A stretch of DNA of 64,000 nucleotides from JBGSYJ01 sp041748075 (GCA_041748075.1 JBGTDX010000118.1:62001-126000); one strand, 5' to 3'; positions 35,018 through 44,495 are shown, counted from the stretch's first letter. Program-made: numbers and translations. The notes: generated by a model not told the origin, from the letters alone.

Positions 35018-35755
35018 ATGACTACTACCACTCAACCCGAGGCCAGAACGGACAGCGCCGGGCAGCCGGCTCTGGCCCGCCAGTTCGTCAATTTCATGTT
35101 CTTCAAAGTCGACCGGTCGATCCGGCGCGAATCGCCCGAATTGCGGGCGGAGGCGAAGGCCCGTGTCTCTGAAATCGTAGAAACGTACTCGAAGCAGATG
35201 ATCCTGCTTCCCTACTCGACGATCGGGCTCAAGGCGAAGACCGATTTCATGCTCTGGCGCATCGGTTACGAGATCGAGCCCTTCCAGTCGATGGCTGCCG
35301 ATCTGTTCCGCTCGCCGATCGGCCCGTGGCTCGACGTGCCGGAATCGTTCCTGGCGATGACCAAGCACTCGCAGTACGTCGAAGAGCACGTACACGAGGG
35401 GCAGGAAGGACGACGCCTGAAAATCGTGCCCGGAAAGCGCGAGCTGCTGTTCGTCTATCCGTTCGTGAAGACCCGCGACTGGTACCTGCTTCCGATGAGC
35501 GACCGTCAGAAAGTCATGAACGAGCACATCGCCATCGGTCACAAGTATCCGAACGTGAAGATCAACACGACCTATTCGTTCGGACTCGATGATCAGGATT
35601 TCGTCGTCGCCTTCGAGGCGGACAAAGCGGAGGACTTTCTCGATCTCGTGCAGGAACTGCGGGAGACCGAATCGTCGAAGTACACGGTACGGGATACGCC
35701 GATGTACACCTGCCGCCGCAGCAGTATCGGCGACGTGCTCGATGCCCTGATCTGA
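35018..35755 (+). CDS. Chlorite dismutase-family heme protein (HemQ-like coproheme decarboxylase)
   Basis: The 245-aa protein has the family motifs LLPYSTIGLKAKTDFMLWRIG, YPFVKTRDWYLLPMSDRQKVMNEHIAIGHKYP (with the His expected to bind heme iron) and YSFGLDDQDFVVAFE. Most bacterial members of this group decarboxylate coproheme to heme b. True chlorite dismutases share the fold but need specific distal residues that I cannot check by eye. ATG 35018 is preceded by a 114-bp gap from divergent mgtE. No other heme genes are nearby. Confidence 0.85.
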   Translation: MTTTTQPEARTDSAGQPALARQFVNFMFFKVDRSIRRESPELRAEAKARVSEIVETYSKQMILLPYSTIGLKAKTDFMLWRIGYEIEPFQSMAADLFRSPIGPWLDVPESFLAMTKHSQYVEEHVHEGQEGRRLKIVPGKRELLFVYPFVKTRDWYLLPMSDRQKVMNEHIAIGHKYPNVKINTTYSFGLDDQDFVVAFEADKAEDFLDLVQELRETESSKYTVRDTPMYTCRRSSIGDVLDALI

Positions 35756-35853
35756 ATCGGGATTACCCGCATCGCCGCCTCCACCCTTCACTGACGCAAT
35801 GAAACGACTGGATGCGGGCGCGACGCCCGCCCTCCAGCCGCCCGGAAACACGA

Positions 35854-36249
35854 ATGGACAACCTCGAGCTGATTGAAGAAGCGACCGTCGCCCGAGAACG
35901 TGCCATCGCACCGTTCTCGAAGTTCATGGTGGGAGCGGCTCTGCTCACCGAGGACGGCGCCGTCTTTCATGGATGCAACGTAGAGAACTGCACGTTCGGC
36001 CTGACAGTCTGCGCCGAAAGGGTCGCGCTCCTGTCTGCTCTTGCTGCTGGCGAGCGCAGCTTCACCGCAATCGCCGTCGTCACCGCCAGCGAGCCTCCCG
36101 CCACACCGTGCGGACCATGCAGACAGCTCCTGTGGGAGTTCTGCGGCGACATCGACGTGATCCTCGCCTCAACCAATGACACCTCGCGCACGATGAAACT
36201 CTCAGCGCTGTTTCCTGAGCCGTTCGAGCTCAAACCGGAGGACCGATGA
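35854..36249 (+). CDS. cdd: Cytidine deaminase
   Basis: At 131 aa from ATG 35854 it has the homotetrameric type signature: NVENCTFGLTVCAERVALL (zinc Cys and catalytic Glu in CAE) and TPCGPCRQLLWEF (the second and third zinc cysteines). It deaminates cytidine and deoxycytidine for pyrimidine salvage. It overlaps the following exported amidohydrolase by 4 bp, suggesting coupled nucleoside salvage. Confidence 0.93.
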   Translation: MDNLELIEEATVARERAIAPFSKFMVGAALLTEDGAVFHGCNVENCTFGLTVCAERVALLSALAAGERSFTAIAVVTASEPPATPCGPCRQLLWEFCGDIDVILASTNDTSRTMKLSALFPEPFELKPEDR

Positions 36250-37655
36250 AGCTTCGCTCGATATGGGTGGCCTGCGCTCTGGTCGCCCTCTCCTGCACCA
36301 CCTCTGTCCCCCTCGCGGAACCGACCGCCGATCTGATTCTCACCGGCGGCACCGTCGTCACGATGGCCGGCTCGAACATAGAGAACGGCGCCGTTGCAAT
36401 CCGGGATGGAGTGCTGGTGGCCGTCGGGCCGGCAGACGCGATTGCCGCAAGCTACACGTCTGCCGAAGTCGTCGATGCGCGTGGGATGGCCATCCTTCCG
36501 GGCCTGATCAACGCGCACACTCATGCGCCGATGGTGCTGTTTCGCGGCATCGCCGACGACCGCGACCTGATGGACTGGCTGCAGAACTTCATCTTTCCCG
36601 CGGAGGCGAAGAATGTCGACGCGGAGTTCGTACGCTGGGGCACGCGTCTCGCCGCCGCGGAAATGATCCGTTCCGGGACGACGACTTTCGCCGACATGTA
36701 TTACTTCGAAGCAGACATTGCGCGCGAGGTCCGCAGCGCAGGCCTGCGCGCAATCCTCGGAGAAACCATGATCGACTTCCCCGCCCCGGACAACAAGACG
36801 TGGGAGGAAGCGGTCGCGTATGTTCGCGCCTACGCCGCGGAATTCAAAGATGACCCGCTCATCACGCCGGCACTGGCGCCGCATGCGCCCTTCACGGTCT
36901 CACGGGAACATCTCCAGCAGGTCCGCGCTCTGGCGAACGAGCTGGGCGTCCCGATTCTGATTCATGTGTCGGAAACCACTGATGAGCTCCGGCAGGTAGC
37001 CGAACGATCCGGTGGGATGACGCCGGGCAACTACCTCCGCTCCATCGGCTTCCTGGGGCCCGACGTCGTCGCCGCTCACGGCGTCTGGCTCACATCGGAG
37101 GAAATCAGCATGTTTGCAGAGGCCGGCGTCGGAGTCGTTCACAATCCGGAGAGCAACATGATGCTCGCATCGGGTGTGGCGCCCGTCGTCGAAATGCGCA
37201 ACGCCGGTGTCGATGTGGGACTCGGCACCGACGGCCCGGCGGGCTCGAACAACAACCTCGACATGTTCGAGGAAATGGCAAGCGCAGCCAGGCTCCAGAA
37301 GATAACGAGAAGGGATCCGAAGGCGCTCGGAGCCCGCGACGTGCTCGAGATGGCCACCATCGGCGGGGCGCGCGCGCTGGGGCTCTCCGACAAAATCGGA
37401 TCGCTCGAGGCCGGCAAGCGTGCCGATGTCATTCTGGTCGACCTGCGGACGCCAAAGACTCAGCCGGTCTATTCAGTCGAATCCGCCATCGTCTACTCGG
37501 CCAGCGGCGCGGATGTCGTGATGACTATCGTCGACGGCAGAGTGCTCATGCGCGATCGCAAGGTCCTGACGGTCGATATCCCCGCGGTCCTGGAAAAGGC
37601 GCGGGAGTATCGGGATCGGATTGCGGCGAGTGTGGCGGGTGGAGGGGCGCAGTAG
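36246..37655 (+). CDS. Exported amidohydrolase, MTA/S-adenosylhomocysteine deaminase-like
   Basis: The 469-aa protein has the amidohydrolase order: ILPGLINAHTHAPMVLFRG (HxH metal site), GTTTFADMYYFEADIAREVR, LAPHAPFTVS, PILIHVSETTDE, VVAAHGVWLTSEE and GLGTDGPAGSNNNLDMFEE (final catalytic Asp). This set matches deaminases of methylthioadenosine and S-adenosylhomocysteine. Unlike cytoplasmic relatives it has an N-terminal signal (SIWVACALVALSC) with a possible lipobox, so it may act in the periplasm. Start ATG 36246 overlaps cdd. Exact substrate unproven. Confidence 0.87.
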   Translation: MKLRSIWVACALVALSCTTSVPLAEPTADLILTGGTVVTMAGSNIENGAVAIRDGVLVAVGPADAIAASYTSAEVVDARGMAILPGLINAHTHAPMVLFRGIADDRDLMDWLQNFIFPAEAKNVDAEFVRWGTRLAAAEMIRSGTTTFADMYYFEADIAREVRSAGLRAILGETMIDFPAPDNKTWEEAVAYVRAYAAEFKDDPLITPALAPHAPFTVSREHLQQVRALANELGVPILIHVSETTDELRQVAERSGGMTPGNYLRSIGFLGPDVVAAHGVWLTSEEISMFAEAGVGVVHNPESNMMLASGVAPVVEMRNAGVDVGLGTDGPAGSNNNLDMFEEMASAARLQKITRRDPKALGARDVLEMATIGGARALGLSDKIGSLEAGKRADVILVDLRTPKTQPVYSVESAIVYSASGADVVMTIVDGRVLMRDRKVLTVDIPAVLEKAREYRDRIAASVAGGGAQ

Positions 37656-37755
37656 ATAGAACGATCGCTGGCGTCGCCTTTGCCCGTTGCCGAGCCGGAA
37701 AGATCCTAACCGCACGATACTTACTACGAACTCCGTTTCGAAAGGTCCAGGACGA

Positions 37756-39567
37756 ATGAAGATTCTTTCCCTTGTCGCCCTCGCGCTGCTCGCCGGGTGC
37801 GCCAGCCCGGTGACACCGGCTCCCGCTCTCGTACCAATCGAGGGAGCTGCACCCGCGAAAGTCGTATTGATCTCCTTCGACGGAGTCGGCGCCGACGCGC
37901 TCCGGAGTCACATCGCGGCCGGGCATCTCACTTCAGGCGGATACGAAGCGATGGCGAGCGGCGGGACTACTGCTCGCCTGATTACGGTCGAGCCTTCGCT
38001 CACCGCGCCGACGCATGTCTCGATCGTCACCGGAGCTCCGCCGCAGGTCACGGGAATCGTCTCGAACACGTACCACCTTCCGGGCACTCCGATCGGAAGT
38101 TCGGCCAGCGGCTTCGTGGGTGACATTTCCGCGGAAACACTCTGGCAGGCGGCACGACGTCAGGGCAGGAAAGTAGGAATCGTAACCTGGCCGAGTGCGG
38201 ATGCGCGCACACCGGAACGCAGCGGCGACTGGGGCCTGATCTGGACCGATCCGATCGCGCGCTCACGGATTACGACACTCAGCAGGTCGGACTTCCAGGG
38301 AGAGTGGCTCCCTCCCGGCTGGAGGGGGCAACCCGATCCGGAATCGTTCAGTCCCGTACTGACCGCACGCGTTCCATGGACGATGGCTCACAACGGAGCA
38401 ACGATCACGCGCGAGCTCGTTCTCGTTGCCCGCGACACCACAGACGACGGGGTGGTGAACTACGACCGCATCATGGTGCGGGAAGACAAGACGCCGCTTC
38501 CGGCGGATGGCGACTGGTTCGCAGTCTCGACGGACGTTCAGCGGGACGGAACGACCTATCGATACGGATCATGGTCACGCGTTCTGCGCTTTGATCCATC
38601 TCTGAACGAGACCGTGATCTATTGGGGACCGGTTGCTCGGGTGGAGGGGTATCCGGAAAGCTACCGTCGCATGATCGAGACGGAGGTCGGATTCTGGCCT
38701 TCGGATCCGGACGGATGGGCCGTGGGAGAGTGGCTGGCCGGGCGCGGAGGAATACCGCCGGAGATCTGGGCCGAACAGATGCTTCGATTCTCGAACTTTC
38801 TCACGCGGGCCACCGAGCTTTCGATCTCCAGAATGCCGTTCGATCTGCTTCTCGCCTACAACCCGACGGTAGACGAGACCGAGCACCAATTCCTTCTCGT
38901 GAACGATGCACAGTTGTACTCCACAGCGGAGAATCGCGAAAGGGCGGCGAGAGTCCGGCAACTCTCTTTTGCGAACTTCGACCGCACGCTCGCACGGCTG
39001 CGCGCGGCAACTGACCCATCGACGACCGCGCTGGTCGTGGTGAGCGATCACGGCCTCTCGCCGCTCGACTCACGGCTGACGTTGAACAAGGTGCTCGTCG
39101 CGGAGGGATTCGCGACGCAGACGGGCGATTCGCTCGACCCGTCGAGTCGATGGGCGGCGTTCACATCGGGACACATGGCGCACCTCTACCGGTTCGGCGC
39201 GGCCGACGAGCAGGAGACAACCCGGCTCGTGAGCGTTCTGACGGCGCTGCGCGCACCCGACGGAGATCCGGTCTTCGATCGCGTCGATCGTAAGACGGCG
39301 CAGCATCATCCCAACAGCGGCGACATCATGGCGTTCACCAATCCCCGATTCACGCTGAGCTCTTCTCTGCGCGGCGAGATTTTCGAGAAGACCAATTACT
39401 TCGGCCAGCATGGAGGTCTCAACCGGCATCCCCAGTTTCATGCGATCTTCGCGGCAGCCGGGGCAGGAGTTGCACCCGGGCTCGAGGCGCCACAGATTCA
39501 CCAGACCGACGTCGCGCGATTCGTGAGCCTGCTGCTCGGAATATCGCCGCCAGCCCAGGCGCAATGA
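37756..39567 (+). CDS. Lipoprotein alkaline phosphatase/nucleotide pyrophosphatase-family enzyme
   Basis: ATG 37756 begins a clear lipoprotein signal (SLVALALLAGC). The phosphodiesterase fold is marked by VVLISFDGVGADALR (metal-binding Asp), PSLTAPTHVSIVTG (nucleophile Thr in the LTAPTH segment), NPTVDETEHQF, VVSDHGLSPLDSR (Asp-His metal ligands) and YFGQHGGLNRHP near the end. At 603 aa it is longer than simple nucleotide pyrophosphatases because of an inserted region (about 190-290). It is probably periplasmic. Substrate not predictable. Confidence 0.86.
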   Translation: MKILSLVALALLAGCASPVTPAPALVPIEGAAPAKVVLISFDGVGADALRSHIAAGHLTSGGYEAMASGGTTARLITVEPSLTAPTHVSIVTGAPPQVTGIVSNTYHLPGTPIGSSASGFVGDISAETLWQAARRQGRKVGIVTWPSADARTPERSGDWGLIWTDPIARSRITTLSRSDFQGEWLPPGWRGQPDPESFSPVLTARVPWTMAHNGATITRELVLVARDTTDDGVVNYDRIMVREDKTPLPADGDWFAVSTDVQRDGTTYRYGSWSRVLRFDPSLNETVIYWGPVARVEGYPESYRRMIETEVGFWPSDPDGWAVGEWLAGRGGIPPEIWAEQMLRFSNFLTRATELSISRMPFDLLLAYNPTVDETEHQFLLVNDAQLYSTAENRERAARVRQLSFANFDRTLARLRAATDPSTTALVVVSDHGLSPLDSRLTLNKVLVAEGFATQTGDSLDPSSRWAAFTSGHMAHLYRFGAADEQETTRLVSVLTALRAPDGDPVFDRVDRKTAQHHPNSGDIMAFTNPRFTLSSSLRGEIFEKTNYFGQHGGLNRHPQFHAIFAAAGAGVAPGLEAPQIHQTDVARFVSLLLGISPPAQAQ

Positions 39568-39636
39568 CAGATGACACGGTTTGATGCGACAAGCATCGTC
39601 CTGTCATTGTCGAGCCTGATGGCGCCGGCTCCCGTC

Positions 39637-39894
39637 TCAATCGAGAATCTGCGGAAACTCCCAACGGGCCTCGCGCAACTCCTCCGCGATGATCTCGTCA
39701 TTCTCGAGTCCCGCAAGCTCCGGCGCTTCCCAGTTGCTCATCCACATCGGGTTCACGTATGGCAACACCGCAATCCCCGTGACGCGAATGGCGAGACCCC
39801 GCTTGTCGAACCGCTCGTTGAGATGGGCGATGACGTCAGCGGCCGTCGGAATGCCCTGGAGGTCATCGCTCACCGGAACCTCCTCCGACTTCAT
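39637..39894 (-). CDS. Small protein of unknown function coupled to an NtrC-type regulator
   Basis: The 85-aa, acidic protein contains no recognised motif. Features seen: PTAADVIAHLNERFDKRGLAIRVTG, a Trp/Pro-rich middle (VNPMWMSNWEAPEL) and an acidic C-terminal helix. Its ATG overlaps the stop of the upstream sigma-54 activator (ATGA), so it is translated from the same message. It may be a regulatory accessory, but nothing in the sequence shows this. Confidence 0.65.
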   Translation of the reverse strand: MKSEEVPVSDDLQGIPTAADVIAHLNERFDKRGLAIRVTGIAVLPYVNPMWMSNWEAPELAGLENDEIIAEELREARWEFPQILD

Positions 39895-41285
39895 CGTTCA
39901 TGAGTCTGATCATCTCTGATATCGAGCTCTTTGAGTTTGCTCAGCAGCGTCCTGTACCCGATGCCGAGCTTTTCCGCCGCTTCCGCCCTGCTCGTGCTGC
40001 TCTCCAGGGCCAACGCGATACTGGCCCTTTCCACCAGCGACACCGCGCGAGAGGTCGCGTCGGCGAGAGTACCGGACAGATCCACGACGCTCCCGATCCC
40101 CGCTCCTGAAGCGCCTCCGCTCGATTGTATGATGAGATCGCGCGGTTCGATCAGGTTCCGTTCGCAGAGGATCACAGCGCGTTCGATACAGTTTTCCAGT
40201 TCACGCACATTCCCGGGCCAGTCGTAGTCGCGAAGAAGCTGCGCAGCCTCCGAAGTGATTCCGACGCCGGGCTTTCCGATCTCCGCTCCGATCTTCGCCA
40301 GAAAATGGCGGATCAGCGCGTCAATGTCGCCCCGGCGCTCTCGAAGCGGCGGCACGACAACCGGAAACACATTGATTCGAAAGAACAGATCCTCACGAAA
40401 CGTCCCCTCGCGAACCGCTTTGTCCAGGTCGCGGTTCGTCGCGCAGATGATGCGTACATTCGCGGTGAGTGTCGTCACGCCGCCGATCCGTTCGAACTTC
40501 CGCTCCTGCAGAACGCGCAGAATCTTGGACTGCGTTCCGACGCCCATTTCTGCGATCTCGTCGAGAAAGATCGTACCGGAATCCGCGAGATCGAACTTCC
40601 CCATCTGCCTCGACGCTGCCCCCGTGTACGCTCCCTTCTCGTGGCCGAACAGTTCATTCTCGATGAGCGTATCGGGGATCGCAGCGCAATTGAGTGCAAT
40701 GAAGGGGCGTTCCCGGCGCGGTGAGAGTTGATGCACCGCGCGCGCAAAGAGCTCCTTGCCCGTTCCGGACTCACCCAGAAGAAGCACGGTGGAATCGGTA
40801 GCGGCAACCTTCTCGATCTGCGCGGTGAGTGCTTTCATCGGCGGGGATTCGCCGATGATTGCTGGAAAGCCATGTCGCTTCTGATATTCCTCCCGCAGGA
40901 GCAGGTTCTCGAAACGCAGGCGGCGGTGATCGATCGCCCGCCGGATCAGGAGGATCAGATGGTCCAGATCGATCGGCTTCTGAATGAAGTCCCAGGCTCC
41001 GAGCTTCATCGCCGTCACGGCATTCTCGACGGTTCCAAACGCCGTCATGACGATTACAGGACAATCGGGGTCCAGTTCCCTGGCTTCGCTCAGGATCTCG
41101 ATCCCGTCTTCGCCAGGCAGTCGCAAGTCGGTCAGAATGGCTGTATAGCGCCGGCCATCGCGAAGCCGGCGGATCGCCTCCGAGCCGGAAGTCACCCAGT
41201 CGACTTCGAATGATTCGGACGAGAGCGCATCCTCGAGCATCCGGCCGAGGGAGTCTTTGTCTTCTGCAAGCAGGATGGTGGTCAT
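39891..41285 (-). CDS. NtrC-family sigma-54-dependent response regulator
   Basis: At 464 aa from ATG 41285 the receiver domain comes first (LLAEDK, phosphorylated Asp in AILTDLRLPGEDG, Lys in FIQKPID). The AAA+ domain follows with Walker A GESGTGKE, the sigma-54 loop GAYTGA (usual GAFTGA with Phe replaced by Tyr) and Walker B GTIFLDEIAEM. A Fis-type helix-turn-helix closes it (SRAEAAEKLGIGYRTLLSKLKEL). No kinase is adjacent. The orphan kinase at 6094-7773 is a candidate partner, which would make this PilR-like (inference). GTG 41294 is an alternative start. Confidence 0.93.
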   Translation of the reverse strand: MTTILLAEDKDSLGRMLEDALSSESFEVDWVTSGSEAIRRLRDGRRYTAILTDLRLPGEDGIEILSEARELDPDCPVIVMTAFGTVENAVTAMKLGAWDFIQKPIDLDHLILLIRRAIDHRRLRFENLLLREEYQKRHGFPAIIGESPPMKALTAQIEKVAATDSTVLLLGESGTGKELFARAVHQLSPRRERPFIALNCAAIPDTLIENELFGHEKGAYTGAASRQMGKFDLADSGTIFLDEIAEMGVGTQSKILRVLQERKFERIGGVTTLTANVRIICATNRDLDKAVREGTFREDLFFRINVFPVVVPPLRERRGDIDALIRHFLAKIGAEIGKPGVGITSEAAQLLRDYDWPGNVRELENCIERAVILCERNLIEPRDLIIQSSGGASGAGIGSVVDLSGTLADATSRAVSLVERASIALALESSTSRAEAAEKLGIGYRTLLSKLKELDIRDDQTHER

Positions 41286-41298
41286 CGATTCCACCGCA

Positions 41299-41892
41299 TC
41301 AGCACTCTCTCACAGCGCGCACGATCGGCTCGAGGGGGCGATCGAGGAGAAACATCGTGATCGCTGCAACTCCCTCGAGTCCCGAACCGCAAAGATGCTG
41401 CAGATTCTCGAGAGAGATCCCGCCGAGTGCGAACGTCGGCCCGCCGGCGGCAGCCATGCGCATCTCGTCCATCGTCACCGCGGGCTCTCCCGGCTTGGAC
41501 CTGACCTGGAATACGGGTCCGAGCAGAACGTAGTCCGCCCCCTCACTTTGTGCGCTGGACGCGTCCAGGAGCGAGTGACAGGAGCGGCCGACAATGAGCG
41601 CCGGATCCACCGCGCGTGCGGCTTCGACAGGCATGCCGCGGGACGTGAGGTGCACGCCGTCGGCTCGTGCAGCGGAGGCGATGTCGGGCCGGCCATTGAC
41701 GAGGAACCGTGGACCGTCAATGGGAATGATCGCGCGGCAGCGTTCGGCGGCCCGCATGAGCGCCGCTCCCTCGAGCTTTCTGGCGCGGAGCTGAATGAAG
41801 TCGACCCCCGAGTCGCTCAGCTCGGACAGACGACGGAAGAACTCATCCTCGCCGGCTACCGAATCGAAGTCGGCGATGGCATAACTCTTCAT
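41299..41892 (-). CDS. ThiE/TenI-family thiamine phosphate synthase-like protein
   Basis: The 197-aa TIM-barrel protein has FIQLRARKLEGAALMRAAERC, RFLVNGRPDIASAARADGVHLTS, ALIVGRSCHSLLDASSAQSEGADYVLLGPVF and GGPTFALGGISLENL, matching the ThiE/TenI family. It is the second such gene here; the one at 45277-45903 is closer to canonical ThiE. Some residues differ from ThiE (QLRARK instead of QIRDK/QLREK), so it may be TenI-like (thiazole tautomerase) rather than the synthase. It lies between the NtrC-type regulator and a small membrane protein gene. Confidence 0.78.
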   Translation of the reverse strand: MKSYAIADFDSVAGEDEFFRRLSELSDSGVDFIQLRARKLEGAALMRAAERCRAIIPIDGPRFLVNGRPDIASAARADGVHLTSRGMPVEAARAVDPALIVGRSCHSLLDASSAQSEGADYVLLGPVFQVRSKPGEPAVTMDEMRMAAAGGPTFALGGISLENLQHLCGSGLEGVAAITMFLLDRPLEPIVRAVREC

Positions 41893-42149
41893 TGTCCGCG
41901 GCTCGAGAACTGATCACGCCTTGCCTGGAGCATGTCCAGAAGGTCGCGAATTCCAATGAGCAGATGAAGAAAACCGAATCCGGATACGAGTCCACGGAAG
42001 TATGGATTGGTCGCGATCGCCGTGATGGAGGGAGCGTAGGTCAGGAGCGGATTTCCCAGCCAGAAGCGGGTCCATGGCGCGAGAATGAAAAAGAAACCGG
42101 CTTCCAGACAGTAGAGGATGAAAAAGACCCGCAGCGCCATTGGCTCCAT
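41889..42149 (-). CDS. Small integral membrane protein of unknown function
   Basis: About 86 aa with two or three hydrophobic segments (FFILYCLEAGFFFILAPW; LVSGFGFLHLLIGIRDLLDM). I do not recognise a family. The stop overlaps the ATG of the ThiE/TenI-like gene (ATGA), so the two are co-translated. Start is uncertain: ATG 42149 is preferred, with ATG 42140 and ATG 42200 possible. Confidence 0.6.
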   Translation of the reverse strand: MEPMALRVFFILYCLEAGFFFILAPWTRFWLGNPLLTYAPSITAIATNPYFRGLVSGFGFLHLLIGIRDLLDMLQARRDQFSSRGQ

Positions 42150-42247
42150 TGTAGGAGCGGCAGCAGGCAGGGCGCAATGCGAATGGCTGCCGGAAGGCAA
42201 GAAACCGAGGATTGCGGGCGGCGAAGACCCGCAATCCTCTCAACCCA

Positions 42248-44464
42248 TCAGTCCTTCTTGATCCGGCTTCGCGACGGACTCTCCGAAGGGGCCGGCTTCG
42301 AGGACTCTTTCGCAGGCCGCTCGACCCGCGCCGGAGCAGAACTCTCTTTCGGCGCTGGACGCTGGACACGCGAAGGCGCCGGCCTTTCGGCCGGCTTGCT
42401 CTCGGTGCGTGGCGATACGGTTCTCGGCGGGGACCCGCTTTCCCGGACGCGCGGTGTCACGCGCACTCCACCGATGCCGTCAATGACCTGACGGGGTACG
42501 GCACGGGGAGGCGGCGTGGCTCGCTGCACCGGTTCGCGACTCTGCGTCTCGGAGGTGCTGGCGGTCTCACCACTGTTGCCAGATCTCTGGTTCGAGGATT
42601 GCCGCCAGTTTTCCCGCCTGAGGGACGAAGCGCTGGAGTCCGACCGCGGCGTCACTGTCGGACGCACGACAGCGGGACGCTCGACCGAACGCGGCTCCAC
42701 CGTGGGACGCTCGACTTCAGGGCGACGCCACTCCGTGTCGCGTGCCGGTGCTTTCCGTTCAGGAGTTGCCTTCTGCTCCGGCGCCTGAACAGGCTTGCGC
42801 TCGACCGCATCCCGACGAATGGTTCCAATCCCGGAGTTCGGCGCAGGCGCCGGCTTCGCTTCGGACTCAGTCGTGCGCGGCGTGGCACCCCGCCAGACAG
42901 TTCCCCTGGAGGGTTGCGTCGACTCAGTCCGCGTCCTCTCGGGTGCAACCTGCTCTCCGCCACGACGCAGCCGTCCTGCCGCAGTGTCCGCAGGCGAAGC
43001 TGTCGAAGGTGCGAGAACCGAACGATCCACTGTCGCTCCGCCAGAAGAGGGCAACAGAGCCGAGCGACCTGAGTCTGCGGTCTGCCCCCGCGTCAGGCGT
43101 TCTTTGATAGTGGTCGAAAGCTCAGGGTCACGACGGAAAAAAGGAGTTAAATCCGCCGTGGACCCCGAACCCTCGTTGCCGGTACCACTTCCGATCCCGC
43201 GGCGTGCGATTCTCGACACCGCGGAAGCCGGATCTTTGATTTCATCGCGCGTGAGACGGATTCCGCCCGTCACCAGCGAACCGTCGCCCCTCGTGAGGCG
43301 GCCACGGATCGCATCAGTAGTCAGTGCGGCACGGTCGATCCTCCTCGAGACGAGGCCGTCCGGTGTCACGAACGTCCAGGGAGCCAGGTCGGTATCCCAG
43401 AGTCGCACGCGACCGTGGAAACCGAATCCCACCTGGAAGCTGGAGAACCGGTGCCTGTTGTAGCCCCACGCGTAGTAAGGCGGATAGCAGTCATACCATC
43501 CGGAGGGAACCCAGCCGATGTAGCTCGGCCCGTACGCCCAATAGACCCAGGCATGCGAGTAGCCTCCGCCGGGAAGCCACACCCATCCGTAATGCGGCAT
43601 GTAGGACCAGCGTCCGTAGTGGTAGGGCACCCAGCCCCAGGGCTCACTGGAGACCCACACGAGACCGCCATAGCGGCTGTGCACCCAGCGTCCGTAGTGG
43701 TAGGGGCGCCAGCCGATCGAAACATGGGGGCGCCAGACATGGGTTCTGTACGTATCGACGTAAATCCACGTTCCATGAGTGTTCAAAGAACGATCAGCGT
43801 ACGCGAGACGCCGGTCGAGATACCGGCTCGAGGACGACCGGTATCCTTCGGCACGATCGAGATACCAGCGTTCGAAATCGTTGATGCCGCTGTATGCGAG
43901 CGAGACCGTCTCGATGTCCCGGTCGTCGATGGTCGCCTGCTGGCCTCGACGCAGCCGCCGGTCTCCGAAAGGCGTCCTGACCTCGAGTGTCCCTTCATAA
44001 ACAGAAACGATGTCGCGACCTCGACCGTCCGAATCGACTCCATAAATCGCATCCTCGGAGCTCACGTAACTCGCATTGACGGTGTCGAGCCGCAATGGAG
44101 TACTGTCTTCCGAAAGGCGGTGAACAATCAGCAGGCCGGCCTGCAACTCGACGATGGTCTGATCGTCCTCACCCTCATAACTGTCGAGAATCGAGAGGAA
44201 ACGGATCGTCGTGCTGCGGTCGAGCGCCAGGATGTTCCCGTCGGCAAGCATGATCTCAGACCGGCCGCGCCGGTCCGTTTCGATGACGTCGCCGGGGAAG
44301 ACCGGAATGTTGATCGCGGCCTCGACCCCTTCGTCATCCCCCGCCTGACGGATCAGTGTTCCGCCCTCGTCGAAGGTGAAATAGGACTGATGCTTCGAGT
44401 CCGCCCATAGTGGGAGGGCGAGAGCGAAAACCAGTGCCGGAACCAGAAATCTGAGTTTTCTCAT
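42248..44464 (-). CDS. Exported FecR-domain protein with Tyr/Trp-rich DUF6600-like region and Arg/Pro-rich tail
   Basis: ATG 44464 follows AGGAGAAG and starts a signal peptide (FLVPALVFALALPLWA). Residues about 30-185 form a FecR-type domain (VFPGDVIETDRRGRSEIML ... LDTVNASYVSSEDAIYGVDS ... VYEGTLEVRTPFGDRRLRRG). The next roughly 160 residues are extremely rich in Tyr, Trp and His (WVHSRYGGLVWVSSEPWGWV, YHYGRWSYMPHYGWVW), resembling DUF6600. The final roughly 350 residues are disordered, Arg/Pro/Glu/Ser-rich. It is about 738 aa. Role unknown, probably envelope-associated. Confidence 0.82.
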   Translation of the reverse strand: MRKLRFLVPALVFALALPLWADSKHQSYFTFDEGGTLIRQAGDDEGVEAAINIPVFPGDVIETDRRGRSEIMLADGNILALDRSTTIRFLSILDSYEGEDDQTIVELQAGLLIVHRLSEDSTPLRLDTVNASYVSSEDAIYGVDSDGRGRDIVSVYEGTLEVRTPFGDRRLRRGQQATIDDRDIETVSLAYSGINDFERWYLDRAEGYRSSSSRYLDRRLAYADRSLNTHGTWIYVDTYRTHVWRPHVSIGWRPYHYGRWVHSRYGGLVWVSSEPWGWVPYHYGRWSYMPHYGWVWLPGGGYSHAWVYWAYGPSYIGWVPSGWYDCYPPYYAWGYNRHRFSSFQVGFGFHGRVRLWDTDLAPWTFVTPDGLVSRRIDRAALTTDAIRGRLTRGDGSLVTGGIRLTRDEIKDPASAVSRIARRGIGSGTGNEGSGSTADLTPFFRRDPELSTTIKERLTRGQTADSGRSALLPSSGGATVDRSVLAPSTASPADTAAGRLRRGGEQVAPERTRTESTQPSRGTVWRGATPRTTESEAKPAPAPNSGIGTIRRDAVERKPVQAPEQKATPERKAPARDTEWRRPEVERPTVEPRSVERPAVVRPTVTPRSDSSASSLRRENWRQSSNQRSGNSGETASTSETQSREPVQRATPPPRAVPRQVIDGIGGVRVTPRVRESGSPPRTVSPRTESKPAERPAPSRVQRPAPKESSAPARVERPAKESSKPAPSESPSRSRIKKD

Positions 44465-44495
44465 CGTACTTCTCCTAATCCGCCCAGTCGGAAAT

